Positions 1 through 12,965 of a DNA stretch of 64,000 nucleotides are shown one piece after another (within the stretch, counting starts at the first letter, position 1; each line of letters opens with the position of its first letter). The stretch is from Tetrahymena elliotti 4EA. Taxonomy: Eukaryota > Ciliophora > Oligohymenophorea > Hymenostomatida > Tetrahymenidae. The DNA is taken from contig JH720306.1 in assembly GCA_000231825.2 (NCBI GenBank), positions 1,152,199 through 1,216,198 on the forward strand, in the 5' to 3' direction. The notes beneath the pieces are model-generated. The model saw only the letters and a list, made by a program, of their open reading frames with translations. It ran no database searches and had not been told where the DNA came from. The position numbers and the translations under genes are program-made.

Positions 1-283
1 TGTTTATTTATTTATTTGTATTAATCACATTATCCAAAATAATTTAAGGTAGGCATTAAGAAGATATAATTTTTTATTATATAGAAGAGAAAAAGAATTT
101 ATTAGTAGCTTTTTTTCTTAATAAGTTAAGGGTTACTTAATTATTAATAACAGTCATATTATAATTAGAAATTATTTTTTATTTAATCAAGAGATGTTAT
201 AATATTTATTTTTTATTATTTTAATGATGAATGAATGAGACCATGTAAAGTTTTTTAAAGTAAGTAAGACACAGATAGATGCT

Positions 284-3200
284 TCAAGGAAGAATTTCAT
301 TATTAGGAGAATAATTATACTAGAAAATATTATTGTTTGACTTATCGTCTAATATGTTAGAGTTTTCGTTTATTGCATCAGATGGCAAAATTTGTCCATT
401 AGTATACATCTATTAGTTGTGTATACTTAAGTTTTCTAAATCAAATGAAAGGTTTTATATGTCTTTATCTGGTTTAATATTGAAGCTAGCAAGACTGTCT
501 ACAGAGAGGTTTGTCCTTTTTCTAAGTTGAGAACGTGATATATTGCCAAAGTTTTAACTTTAGTTGGAAGTCTGCATCATTTGCAACTAATTAAAATCTC
601 CTCCTTCAATAGAAATATGAGATATGCCCGAAAATTGCTTAAAATTACTTCTTTTTATGAAAAATTGATTAATGTTTGTTTGACTTCCAAGCATTTCAGC
701 ACCTAATCCATCACTTATGTTTGAAATAGCTGTGCCTTATCTTACATTTGATCTAACTCCTATGACAGAAGGGAATTCTAAACTGTTTTGGTGACGGAAG
801 AAAAATTTGGAGCGATTAATTTGAGATGGAGTTCTACCATCTTTGTCTGACTCAATAGAAATGTTAGACAAACCTGTCATGTTTCTTGTATCACTTCTCT
901 TGAAGGGTGTTTTTTCACTTTCGATACTCATACATGAAGCTCCAGTATTTTATCTTTGACTGTTTCTTATAAACTTATCTTCTTAAACGCTGAGAAGATT
1001 TGTATTCAAAGCAGCTGGATTTAAGAACAAGTCTTCTGGTTGTTGGAAATCTTGGAATAAATTGTTGTTAATAACTTGTGACCTCTCCTTGCTTGGATGT
1101 CTGTAGATTTAGTTTTGATTTAAGTTATTTCCATTTTCCTAATTTTAAGTTTCAGCTTAGGTTTAATTGGACTTAATTTAATTATTCTATTAGATTTAAG
1201 CCTCTGGTTCATCATTTTATGATTAATAATACTCATCAGATGAGCCATTTTGATCTTAGCATCTAGGCATGCTATCTTCTTTATCGTCTTCATTGATTGT
1301 ACCTTGCTAGTACATATTCTAGTTGCTAATTTTTTCTTAAACTTTATCGGTTCTTTTGCTGTTTGATGAAGAGACTTCTTTAGAATGGATTGGATGAAGT
1401 TATATTTATTATAATTTATTCTAGTTATCATTACTCTGTGTAACAGTAATCGAAGGACTGCTTGCCCTTTGATCTTTTCCTTTGGCTGGTTACTACACAC
1501 TTAACTAAGCTGATGAAGATTTTTTCTTATTTTCTAATTGATCTGGATTGACCAAATCATTTTAAACTTCACTTTGAGATTCACCATTGTTAACTTAATC
1601 TATCTCCTCCTATTTTGCTATAATGTAGTTACCATTTTTATTTTGTTAAGAACTTTCTGGATATTTATCATTCCCACTACTGGCTTCATAATTTTAATTA
1701 GAATTAGATACCTTACTTGGCTTGTTTGAGCGAGATTTCTAACTACTACTTACACTATAATTGCTTTAACTAGAGTAAAGGTCTTCTTCCTATTTAGTGT
1801 TGTTAATTGGAACTTAGTTGTACTTAGCTCCTGATTAATCGTATTAAACCTTCTATCCAGATAAATTTTGATTTGATACTGCTTGCTAGAATTATTATGG
1901 CTATTAAACGATATTTTTACCCTAACTCTATTATTAATGGAATTGCATTATTGAGCTCTCTTGCTAATTATATTGTAATGAGTAACGTGTTCTTGAATTC
2001 TAATTCAAAGGAGTGTAATTGGTTTAGGGAATTGTTTGTGATCCTCTCTTTAGTCTTTACTCTGGTGATTCAGGGTCAGGAAGAATAATTTTATCCATAT
2101 GGAAGAATTAATTATTGTTAGATTCCTAAGTATTTTAACTGGAAGGTGTTCCTTCTTATTTGACTTCTTAGATGTCATAAATCAAATTATTTTAGTAGAA
2201 AGGTATTTTTTAAACTTACTAATATTATTAATTACCACTAGTATAACTATTGTGATAACCTGGGTTTTATTAGTATTATTGGTGTTGATAATTTTGATTT
2301 TAAGTTACATACCCATAATTTGGATTCTAAATTTATTATTGCTAATTGGGATCATTTACTACTTGCTATTATGGTGTATTTGATTATCTTCTAATTGGAA
2401 CATTCTACTATGGCTACTAAGGCACATTATTCTAATAATCTGTATAATATCCCTAAGAATTTTGCTAAATTAACTAAGGGTGAGAGTATTAGTTTGTTAG
2501 GTTTGGATCATAATATTCACCAACCTAATCATATACATATGGCTAATTAGATTATTAGTAATATGTCGGTATTTGACTTTATTGCTAATTGTAATATCCT
2601 CCTTATTACTATTAATTGATTAAATTACTTTGAATATTTTAAGGAGAATTATATTCATCTTTTTTATTATTCAAATCATCCCAACTCTAACTTCTCATTC
2701 TACCTTTAAAGATTTGATTTGATGGTCTTGCATTAACAACAGGTTATTACTAAATTGTATTCTATCCTTGAATCATATAATTCTAATCATAATTTTGACT
2801 ACTTACTTGCTAATTTCCATAATAATTCTAGTTATAGTCATACTATTGATTATTTTGGTTGGAATAGAATCCAGATGATGTTTATTGCAGTGGTACTCCA
2901 TCACTTAGATTTTGTTAATGGTTTTGATTTAAGTAAATCTAATTTCTCTAGTTTTGATAAACAACACCTTATTGCTGTTAATATTGCCCTTACTAACCAT
3001 ATTGATTCATATCTGTGTATACTACACTAGGCACATCTTTTTCAGATTTAACTGATGAACGGTGCAACTCAGAAGATGCTTATCCTTAAGATGAAGTCAT
3101 TTTTTATTCTTTTTAAGTTCTTTGACTAGCTGTTGTATAAGTATTTTGGAATAAAGAAGTTGATTAGCTGTTAAAAGTTGTAGCTTAACTACTCAAAGAT

Positions 3201-4645
3201 GTTTATGACAAATTCATATTTTCAATAATTTTTTATTTATTTCTTTTCATGGCCTTATTTGGGTTTGAAGGTTTTTCAGCTTGCTATTATTATTGATTCT
3301 AATTCTAAAATGCTAATTAAGAAGAAATAGAAGGGTTTGATCCAGAGGCTTGTGCTGATTTTTTAACTTTTTAAGGAAGAGGATGATTTGGATAAATTAA
3401 ATCCCAAATAGCAAAGAAGTCATTGAAAATAGTTTCAGCATTGGGTGTTGACCAGTGAATGTAAAGGAGAAGAGCGAGAATACGCTTTCTGACTAGAGTT
3501 TTCCACTATTCTGATTGCTTAGAACCAGAATTTTCATCAGTAATTAATTACATTAATAGATTTTCATATGCTTTTTCTTTTGCAAATTACTTGACTTTAG
3601 CTTCAAAAGCATTAAGCAAGTTCATGTATTTTGCTGTTTTATTCTTTTGCATAGTCTTTTCTATTTCATATCTCACAGCTCTTTTGCTAATGCAGTTCAT
3701 CTCCTTAATAATTAAATTACTAACATGGTTTTCTAAGAAGTAATTCATAAGTGTGTCTTGCAGTTATTTATTTGCTGACTTCATTGTTTTATCAAGGATC
3801 TTCTCTGTCAGATAAACAAAATCTTCATAAATAGGCTCTACAAATTACTCTAAAGCCCCATAAGGTCCGTTTTTATCACTGCAAATACCACCTTAATTTG
3901 TGAATACCAAAGACTGTTACTGAGTCTAGCTTGGAAGTGCACAGTTTATCTATGAGTTCTTATCTGATCTGCTAGAGTTTCTTCTGCTATCCTATTACTA
4001 CTAGTATTGCTATGATGATTAGCTAGTTGTCAACTAAACAGGGATTTGTTGCTATAAGACCTAACTTGTCTACTGCTACTTGCTGCTAACATTAGGATGA
4101 ACATAAGGTATACCTTACTACTACTGGTTCTAGTTACTTTAATAATTTAACTATTAATTCTAGATAATTTGAGATTATATTGGCGACTATTGTGACTACT
4201 AAGATGAATGATGACTAAACTACTATCCATGAGCCATATTTACCCCAGAACCTCCGCTTGACTGCATTTAGTTTAATTAATTTGGCTGCTAAATTTACTA
4301 AACTGGCTAATTTTATAATTGGTGTGTGTGGATATAACTATCTCCTTGTACCTATAATTGCTACTATTATTAACTCATATTTATCTATTGAGAGCTTTAC
4401 TTGTATTATAAATTTTAAGAGTTAACTCTTTAAGAAGAGTGATTTACTGCGGAACCCTACGAAGCATTTGAAGGTACACTTATCAATTAAGGTGGATTAG
4501 CAGGGTATTGGGGCATTTACTAAATATGCTATTATTAAGGTTAAATATTTTACATTTACGCCTAATAATTACCTTGATCTACTCCTACTTAGCTGTTTCC
4601 TTAACGCTATAGCATCATATTATTATTGTATTATTGAGAGTGCAT
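284..4645 (-). CDS. Gln/Asn-rich protein with a central helical domain, 1,453 aa
   Basis: One uninterrupted minus-strand frame runs from an ATG at 4645 to a TGA at 284-286 once TAA and TAG are read as Gln. In the standard code it would hold scores of stops. Residues 1-240 and about 430-1,453 are low-complexity, rich in Q, N, S and Y. Residues about 250-425 differ: compositionally normal and predicted helical, with K/E-rich segments and a hydrophobic stretch RILALLLYIHWSTPN. That segment is probably the folded domain; I do not recognise its family. The C-terminal 250 residues repeat short Ser-rich blocks of the kind SNISIESD and SHISIEGG, possibly phosphorylation sites. No introns are needed. 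The start is the first in-frame ATG before the Q-rich region, but an upstream exon cannot be excluded. Such proteins in ciliates are often scaffold, RNA-granule or transcription factors; no function is claimed. Confident it is a gene, not of its role. Confidence 0.85.
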
Positions 4646-7025
4646 GTTAGGAATTTGATGGGTTTTTAGAGATAAGACAAATAGAAGTAAGTAAATATCA
4701 GTTTCCTTTTTGGAAATGACTCTGCTTTTAAATATTAATTTTTTGTTCTATATATTAAGTTTATATTGTGAACAAATCCTTTTTGCGTCCTATATGCAAA
4801 TGAGTCTGCCTGTTGCTTCTTGTTAAAATATTAAATTGGAGTATTATGGCGGGTTTGATATTAAATTTGCTTTTATTCTTATTATTAATTATTCTTATGA
4901 CTTCCCCAACCTTTAATCAATTTTAATAATTTTTTTGTGATAATTATCAAAATTTCTTTCCTTTTTTTATTTAATTCTTTTGCTTTTTTTCCTCTACTCT
5001 CTCTTATTTCTCATCACAATTTATTTATTTTCTTCATTTTCTTCCTTGCTTGATAGTCTTAAGTAATTATCTGCTATATTCCTAAAAGCGATGTTTGATT
5101 GATTGATAAATAGCTAATTCCTTAATTATGGATAATTTGATTGAGTTCGAAAAAAAAAATCCAATCTTTTCTTTGAGTTAAATTTACCAATATTAGTATG
5201 ATTAGAGAATCCCTAAACAATAATAAACTAATCATTTTTATTGGTCTTAAATTGGATAAAAACTATAATAATCATAAACTCTAATTTCACAGAATACAAA
5301 CAATTTAATCATTTGTTTTAAATTGGTCAATGTAATTTTTTTGCTTATCTGACCCAAGTCGACAAACCAATTAATTACTACTACTTATGCTAATTAATTA
5401 TTTAGAATAGTAAGCAATATATGACACTCTTCTTTTTTTAGCATTACTATTTACTTCTGTTTCCTTATACTTTTATGTTAGTCCACTTGTTATATTTTAA
5501 ATTAATACCAAATATGATAATTGAAGTGAACATTTAAAATTCTAAATAAAAAATCTAAACTTAAATTAAAAATGAATCCATGCTTAAAAGCGCTGTAATA
5601 TCATTTGTGTTCTTTTTTAATTTATGTTCTTTTAATTCACAATAGAAATTATAATATATAAAAGTAATAACTGCAATCAAAAAAAAAATATATTCACTGG
5701 AATGATTAATTTGAAATTTATTAAAAGAAAATCTTCTAATTTTACATTTACTGAAAATAAAAGATTAAATCCCTTAGTTATTCTTGTAAAAATAAATTAA
5801 AAAAGTAAATATATTTTCTAACTCTTGGCTATGCAAATTAAAGTCTGCACGTAAGTATTTTTGCAACCTTAATTCAAAGCCATACAAATTATTTAAAATA
5901 ATAAATAAAAACATGCAAAATAATTAATTAAAAAAAATTTATTGGTTTTTCCCTTCTCAAAAGAGTAAGGAAATAGTTGTTCTTACTATTTTTACTCTTG
6001 AAATATACAAATCAAGATCTTCTATTTTTTTGATTTTAAAATAAAATTCAATAGAGATTCCATTGTTAATTTATTAAAATATTTTCTTACATAAAATATA
6101 AACCATAAATAAGTCTTTCTATAAACAGTTAATAAATTTTTTTATTTTTCATAGTTTTTTTTTTCAGGAGTTCCAAGAGATAATATTACCAGATCCCCTA
6201 TTTATAAAGATTAAAATATAAAATTAATTTGTAAATCTAATATATTTTTTAATTTAATAGATTAAAAATAATTAAAATCTTCTTTTTGGTTCAACAATCA
6301 TTCAACCACACTACAGACTAAAGTCTTCTAATTATTTTTTAGCTGAATAATTTATTTTTTGTTCCTTTCCTTATTATTTTATTGCAAATTTTTGAAAAAA
6401 CTTCTCAAATATTTATCTCTATTAGTTACTCTAAAAAATTGGAAATAGTGGAAAAAATGACCTTAATTTTATTAGTGTTTAAGATATCAAATATTTTTCT
6501 TAATTTTATTAGTGTTTAAGATATCAAATATTTTTCTCAATTTTTTTTGGGAGTAACTAACAATCAAGATTAATTAAATTTTTATAACATTATTTTTCAT
6601 TTTTTCATTTTTTTCAGATTTTAGGGTAAAATTAAAAATAAAATGATTATTTTTTAATTTCAAAAATAAAATTTAAAAAAGCTTACTCAAGCATTTTTAA
6701 TTGCTTTTTGGGAGATACAACTGATTCTTACTCATAGGCTAATATATTTCTTGTACTCCTAATTATTTATGCAAATGATACATATAAAAGCTTTAATTTA
6801 AAAGAATATTTACATCATTTAATTGATATTTTTTCTTTTGACTATTGGGTCAGAAGATGGATCGGGTTTAAAAGTAGAAATATCTTATAATTTAATAGAG
6901 CTTTAATTATGTTTAGTAATTCTTTATTTGGGTTATTCCTCCTATTATGGGATTGAATTGCAGTATTATCTCTTCCAAGTTAAAATGTCACCATTATTTC
7001 TATTTAAATAAATTTTATTTATTAT
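4646..7025. other. intergenic; contains a small tandem repeat inside an inverted repeat
   Basis: No convincing coding sequence in either strand. It is the 5' flank of the Gln/Asn-rich gene and the 3' flank of the next gene. It holds the 37-bp duplication at 6462-6536, listed separately. An open stretch at 6860-7065 on the plus strand looks like chance. Confidence 0.6.
6419..6562. repeat. two 37-bp direct repeats flanked by inverted arms
   Basis: A 37-bp unit beginning at 6462 is repeated perfectly at 6499 and ends near 6536. It is flanked by imperfect inverted arms: ATTAGTTACTCTAAAAAATT at about 6421-6440 and its near-complement AATTTTTTTTGGGAGTAACT at about 6538-6557. The whole could form a stem with the duplication in the loop. 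No gene overlaps it. It may be a replication-slippage product or a tiny non-autonomous element; no target-site duplication was identified. Confidence 0.6.
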
Positions 7026-8106
7026 TCAAATCTAATTAATTTTATAATTATTAAAATTTTCAGTGATTAAAAATTACAAAGCAGCAACAACGCCACCTGG
7101 AGCAGGCTTTTTGGTCTCATAATATACAATATTGCCAGTTGGAACAACTAATTTTCTATATTCTCTTTCTAAAGCTGTATTTTCTTTATTAGAATTGTGA
7201 GTTGGAACTGCAAAATCTGCTTTACTATCTTTTGCATGGGAGTGATACACCCAGTCACCACGAGTGGGATTATCGTTAAGGCCCATTAAAGATGCATTCA
7301 TTTATTTGCTTCTTTATTCTTCTAAGGCTCTATATAATCCATGACTGATTTTACTATAACTACATTAATTTGATGCGTTTAGTTCTCTTATCTCTTTCTC
7401 AATCAAATCAGTATTTAAACCATTTGTTTGAAGTTACTTTAAAAACTAAATAGGATGGACTTAACCTTAAACTAATTTATTAATAACTTCGAGACATTAC
7501 TTTTAAATTTCATCACTTGTGTCGTAATCTATTATAAATATCAAGAAGATTTTGATTAATTTTCATTCAATAAATTTCTTATTTTGCTAAAATTACTTGG
7601 AGTAGGAAGGAATTTTTCTTAAAACTTTCCAACAGAAATTGTTACATCTTGTCCTGTAATAATTGTGGGATCACAAGTATTAGGTTTGAGGTTCTGATTC
7701 ACTTCACGATATTATTTATCAATTCCCTTAACAACCTCGCTATAGTTGCAGTCTACTTTTTATATTGCTTTATCAAAATAAGGATTTGTCTTTAATCCAA
7801 TATCCTCTTTCACTTTCTTTACAAACTTATCTTTGCTTATTTTTCCTTTATTCAAATCTTCATATGTTTTATGGAGCTCCATTTTAATTTATGGGTTCAA
7901 CTAATTATTTTATATGAAGTTAAAATCTGTATTTATTAATAAATATTTGTCATACTCCTGCTCTAGGACCATTGGATTAGTATCGAGAAAAGAAACCATC
8001 TTGCTAAGAAACTCTTAAAGATTTATAAGAACTTCTAAATATTGATAAAATAAAAATATATTAACAGAGATAATAGATTTTATATAATACCTCGACTAAG
8101 CATCAT
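7026..8106 (-). CDS. unrecognised 318-aa protein
   Basis: Three exons on the minus strand: 8091-8106, 7597-8034 and 7026-7528. Introns at 8035-8090 (56 nt) and 7529-7596 (68 nt) are GT-AG, AT-rich and phase-consistent, and the second removes an in-frame TGA. Start is the first of two adjacent ATGs, with an in-frame TGA upstream. The protein is charged and mostly helical in its first 200 residues, with many K/E-rich segments. A Gly/His/Tyr-rich stretch follows (about residues 245-260, GDWVYHSHAKDSK), and the last third has no membrane segment. I do not recognise the family. Codon use matches its neighbours. The TGA stop lies 21 codons past a TAA that a standard-code caller would take as the end. 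Confidence 0.75.
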
Positions 8107-9777
8107 AATCTTATCTTTTCTAAGGTGTAATCATATTATTATCCTATTTAAAATTATTTTATTTATATTTCAAACTATATTATAACAATTCTTTACTAAT
8201 TATCTTAGATTCTCTGATGTTAAACTCATTTTTTTAACTATTCACTGTTTCTAACTATTAAATTTTTTTCTTAATTTTTTAAAGATATGTTAATAATAAT
8301 AATTATTATTTTCAGCAAACAAATTAATATCGTTATTAAAAATTCGTTGATTTTTTAATATTACTTAGAAAAATATTTAAAAAACTTAGATCATCTTTTG
8401 AAGCGTTTAACAATTCATTCATTCCCAAATTTTTTTGGTGTCTTTCCATAAAAAAACTTTTATTATCACTTTAAAAAGAAATATAATTTCTATTCCTTTT
8501 AAAAATTTGAAAAATTGTAGTAAATTTACCTTTACTTAACATTTTTATTTTTATTAATCAATCACATTAAAAAAAATAAAATAAATTAAAAAACTAATTA
8601 AAAGTGTTTTTTTAATCTAAAAGGGAGATAAAAGGAAAGTTATTTTTTCACAAATTTCTAAAAACTGATTCAAAAGATAAACTTAAATTTAACCTATTAT
8701 TATTTTGATGAAAAAAATTTTCTGCAGTTTTTATTAATTAAATTATTATCAAACAAAAAAAAACTATTCTAGATTTATTTTTTAAAAAAAATGAATAGGT
8801 GATTTATGAAATAAAAAGAAATTGAAAATTGATAGACTCATTAAATCCTTTATGCCTGAGAAAACTTTGAAATAAAAGTAAAAGGCAATTAATATTATTT
8901 AATTAAAATGATATTAAAAATTTATTAGTCAAGAATATGTAGGATTATTATAATTATACTTGATAATTAATTTATTACTTCAAAATTACTTAACAAATAG
9001 GTATAAATAAAAATTATAAATGATTAAAATAAATTTAGTGGTGAAGAAGTTATCTAATTAGATTTTGGTACCTTTTAGGTATTTATCTTTTATTAATCTT
9101 TTAAGTGCGATGACAATATTTACTGATTAAAAAATACAGTATAAATATTTAGTAAATTGATAGTAGATCTTGAATGAAAATCGAAAATTTTGAGAATTTT
9201 ATGATAACTATAGAACAAAAGAAATTAACATTTTGTTCTTCTTTGAGTAATACTTACAGTAATTTCTTGGAAATTTTAAATTAATTATTTTTTTTTTCTC
9301 AAACAAAGAAGATTATTCAAGGCAAAAGAATTTATTTTGATATTCTTCCAAAAGTTTATATTTTTTAAAGGGTTTAAAGACGCTTAAAAAATGAGTAAGC
9401 ATTTTATTGCAAATTAGAATAGTAACACCATAATAAATGTAAATTAGAAATTTAAAGATTAAAAACTTAATATTATCCACACAAAGAAGCTTTTACAATT
9501 AAAGAAAAGGAATCATCCTTAAAATGAAATCAAATGAATTGAATGAATTTAAGACATAATTTTTTTAATAATTAGCATTTGAATGGAAATAATTAATTTT
9601 TTCATTAGTAAATGATTTATTAATAATTAATTACACACGAGTAAAATAATGATAAACAAAATAAATATTTTAGTATAGATTTATTATGGAAAGATATTAT
9701 TTTAAATAAACTTTTTTATGTTATATTTTAATTACGCGCCTTTAGTTATATTTATGGGTTATTATTTCATTTTTATC
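8107..9777. other. intergenic
   Basis: Very AT-rich, full of poly-A and poly-T runs. I see no open reading frame with coding character, RNA gene or long repeat here. Confidence 0.55.
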
Positions 9778-9984
9778 TCATTAAGCAGTATTGCTTTCAG
9801 ATTAATTTAATTCTTATTATTATTCATCTACATTGTTTTTAATTATTGTTTCTTCTGTATTTTGTTCCTTTATGTTCTTTTTATTTGAGATGAAGTACCA
9901 AGATTTTATTTAAATAGCAGTGAATATCATGAATATGGCAATAGTAAGAATTCTAATCATGTTAAAGAAGGGACAGCCAGACAT
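9778..9984 (-). CDS. small single-pass membrane protein, 68 aa
   Basis: A single-exon minus-strand frame begins at an ATG at 9984 (MSGCPFFNMIRILTIAIF) and stops at a TGA at 9778-9780. Residues about 9-31 form one hydrophobic helix bounded by Arg and Lys. The tail is hydrophilic, Asn/Gln/Glu-rich and contains a QQQ run made of TAA codons, typical of real ciliate coding sequence. The local GC content is higher than in the flanking spacer. It is shorter than the usual annotation cut-off and has no recognisable family. The topology could be an uncleaved signal anchor or a tail-facing small membrane subunit. Moderately confident. Confidence 0.55.
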
Positions 9985-10351
9985 TTTTAATTTATATTTT
10001 ATCTTTTTGATTGTTTTATTTAGTTATTTTGTTAATATATTTTTTTTTATTTAATTTGATTTATTAATTTTTTTGTTTGATTGTTGATTTAATAAGCTCA
10101 AAAAAAATTTATGCTCACAGTAATATGCAAATGTATGTAAAAGATTTCTTGATCTAACTATTGGCTATTAAGTAGAATACGATCTAATATAGATAGAATG
10201 GAATAGATATTAAAAGAAATTCTTCTATAATTTTTCTTTTGATCAATAATTTTTGTAAGCAAAAATATATTTAGCTTTCATATTTATCACATATTACATA
10301 AATGAATTCAATATATTTTGCCAGTACTTAGTACTTGTACTTCTTCAGGCT
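9985..10351. other. intergenic
   Basis: AT-rich spacer between the small membrane protein and the 3' end of the next minus-strand gene; nothing further seen. Confidence 0.5.
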
Positions 10352-12003
10352 TCAATTTTTTTTACTTTTTCTTTTCTTTTTACTCCCTTTTTTGCTACTC
10401 AAAATTCCATCATCTGTAAAAGGGTCTTCAATTGCTTAGATATATTTATCAATTATTTAAAAATGGATATTTTTATCTGAAACGTTCGAGTTCTAAAGCA
10501 TTTATTTTGATCTTTTTGTAATAAAAAACTTGAAAACATTTGAATATTCCTCATTGCTTATTAACAGCTTTATCAAGTTATTGTTATAGCTTTTCTTCTT
10601 TTCATAGTTTAAATACTTTTTTAAAAATGACTCATATGAAATTGAATTATGCTTTAGCAAAATTGCCTCTATTTCTGACTAAAATTCTTCACTTTTTAAG
10701 TACCTCTAGAAAGCCTTCACTATATTTTTGACAACATTCTTTTTCGATAATGTATATAATTGGTTTATTTTTTTTTATTTTGAGTCTTTATCTTATTTTT
10801 CAATGAAGGAATTTTGGCTATTCTAAAAAGATAATAAGTTTTAATCACTTCCATCTTCATTTTTAATAGTAAAATTTTTTAAAACTATGCCATTTAATAT
10901 GTTAAATATTTCTTCTTCCTTAGTGTCGAGATCAGACTAGATTTCTGAAGCAGAATTGATTTATTCTTAAAAACTCTCATTTGATTCATGAATTTCTAAG
11001 TCTTCATTTTAAAATCCTTATTTTAGTAAAATTTTATAAATTGAAATAATAAACAAACAGCTTTTTGTATTTAGTTAGCTGCTAAAGATTTTAATTACCT
11101 TTAAGTTTTTGGGGTGAACTTTTATTTTTATAGTCTTTATCGTTCTCTGCTGAAATTTACCTGAATTCACTTTAAACAAATTTAAATTAAAAAAATGAAA
11201 TAGACAATTTAATTTTTAAATTACTAATCACTATTTTTTAAGCTGTTTGAATCTGAGCTGAAACAACTTAAATTTGATGTCTATAAGCTATAATCAGAAC
11301 TTGAGGATCGAAAATCTTTCTTCCTTTTGTTTCCTACCTGAGATATAATATTGAATACTTTTTTATCAAAGCGTAAATCTTCATAAAAAATGATTGTTAA
11401 AATTGAAGTAAACATTTTTTTATATGATTTTATTATATTTTTAATAGTCAAAGATTCTCTTTAATCTGTAGATATGAATGTTGCTTTTGAATCAATTACA
11501 GGTTCATCTTAAGCATGTCTAAATGAAACATTGCTTTTATATTTCTTACAGTCAATCCTAACATCCAAATAAAAGTCTTCCAAATTTAAAAAAATTTATT
11601 CTTTTTCAACTACACTAATTGAATTTAAATCAAAATTTTAAATTTGATATTTATTCTTAGATTCCTAATGTGATTAGCAATTCCTAATATTAAAAGCTAT
11701 TTTTATTTCATTCATCCATACTTAGGTAAATCCATTTGGAAATTGAATTTAAGTTTCAAAAATCATTGTTGGATCATTTTGCTAATAATAGAGTTTAGGT
11801 TGTACAAACGCTTCATTTAAAATTTATGATTTCAGATCTTGGTCATTACTCTAAATAACCTTTTAAATTGTACATGTACTCCTTTCTAATTCTACTCTTT
11901 GTATTCTATTGTGGTATTACAACTTAAATCTGTTTCGCTTTTTTTATGTCTACTAAAATGTTTGATTAAAACAACAACTTTTTTATCCTGCTTTTAGTTC
12001 CAT
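10352..12003 (-). CDS. unrecognised 501-aa protein with basic C-terminal tail
   Basis: Three exons on the minus strand: 11225-12003, 11099-11160 and 10352-11016. Introns are 11161-11224 (64 nt) and 11017-11098 (82 nt), both GT-AG and phase-consistent. The ATG at 12003 opens a frame beginning MELKAGQKSCCFNQTFQQTQ. The middle has two similar amphipathic helical segments, LTIKNIIKSYKKMF near residue 200 and KKNVVKNIVKAFQRYLKSEE near residue 380. The pattern N-I-(V/I)-K-(A/S)-(F/Y) recurs in many ciliate hypothetical proteins; the relationship is inference. The last 15 residues are almost all Lys/Ser/Arg and could be a nuclear localisation signal. A Ser-rich spacer lies at residues 235-260. No catalytic motif is visible. 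Confidence 0.75.
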
Positions 12004-12965
12004 TTCTTTTCAATTTCATTTTTTTAAAAAATATTTATTATTTATTTATGAACTAATTTCATAATTAATAATTAAAAAAATGGAGTGCTTTTCAGTAAAA
12101 AAAATCGAACTGATTTCACTTGATTGAAATTATTAAAAATATATTACTCATAAAAGCTATTTGTTTCAATCAAAACGAATTTATTTTTAAAAATATAGGG
12201 AATAATCAATTTTAAAGTGAATTTGAGAAGAAAGTAGTAGGTTTCACATTTAATTTTAACATTTTTTAAATTAATTATTTTTATTGAATAACAATTAATT
12301 AAATTCATGATTAATTTAAACAAATTTATGTAAAAAATTATTATTATAAAATAGTGAAATTATGGTAATAGTAGATACTAACTGTATGACAACATTTTTT
12401 TAATTGAATTCTACAAAAATTTTTTGGTTATAAATTTAATTGATTTAAATTTTATGACATATCTGATTATGGGTAGATATTCTAAATTTTCTAAAATACA
12501 AGGAAGATAGCCTCTAAAATTATTATTATAACTTCATCGCTACTTCTGAGGTTTCATTTATTTCAGAATATCTCCTTTTTACCATCAATTATAACAAAAT
12601 TATTGTTAGAATTAAAAAAAATTTTATTTTCAAAAAATTATTGAATTAAGCTTCTGAAATGCTGAAGAAAGTAGAAAATGAATGTTGAATGTATCATCAC
12701 ACTTTTTAAATTAAACTAGTAAAATTATGAAGAAAGTAGATAGATATTAAATGTATTATATAATAAAATTTTGTATATGAAATTATAGGAAATTTTTGTA
12801 ATTAAAAAAGATAGATGACTTAAATTTGTGATTATTTTAGATGAAATATTATTGGTTAAGCCAGTGATTAATAATTTAAAGTAATAAATAAACTAAGACA
12901 AAAAGCAGGAATAATATACAAAAGTAATTACAAAGTATTTTAAGCAACATAAATCTAGACAAGCC
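12004..12965. other. intergenic, between divergent genes
   Basis: Shared upstream region of a minus-strand and a plus-strand gene, so it should contain both promoters. I see no conserved element, only A/T runs. Confidence 0.5.

Noticed and set aside
1538..3030. Plus-strand hydrophobic open frames of 60-95 codons
   Set aside because: They are complements of the Gln/Asn-rich minus-strand gene; antisense of CAA/TAA/AAT codons gives Leu/Ile-rich pseudo-membrane frames.
1..5000. Initial impression of a germline-limited transposon
   Set aside because: The region reads as one continuous Gln-rich host-type ORF; no transposase, reverse transcriptase, integrase or terminal repeats were found.
6860..7065. 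Plus-strand frame starting ATGGATCGGGTT
   Set aside because: It sits in the 3' flank of a convergent gene and has spacer-like composition; too weak to call.
7074..7301. 75-aa minus-strand ORF as a stand-alone gene
   Set aside because: It is only the last part of the 318-aa gene; the TAA at its end is a Gln codon.
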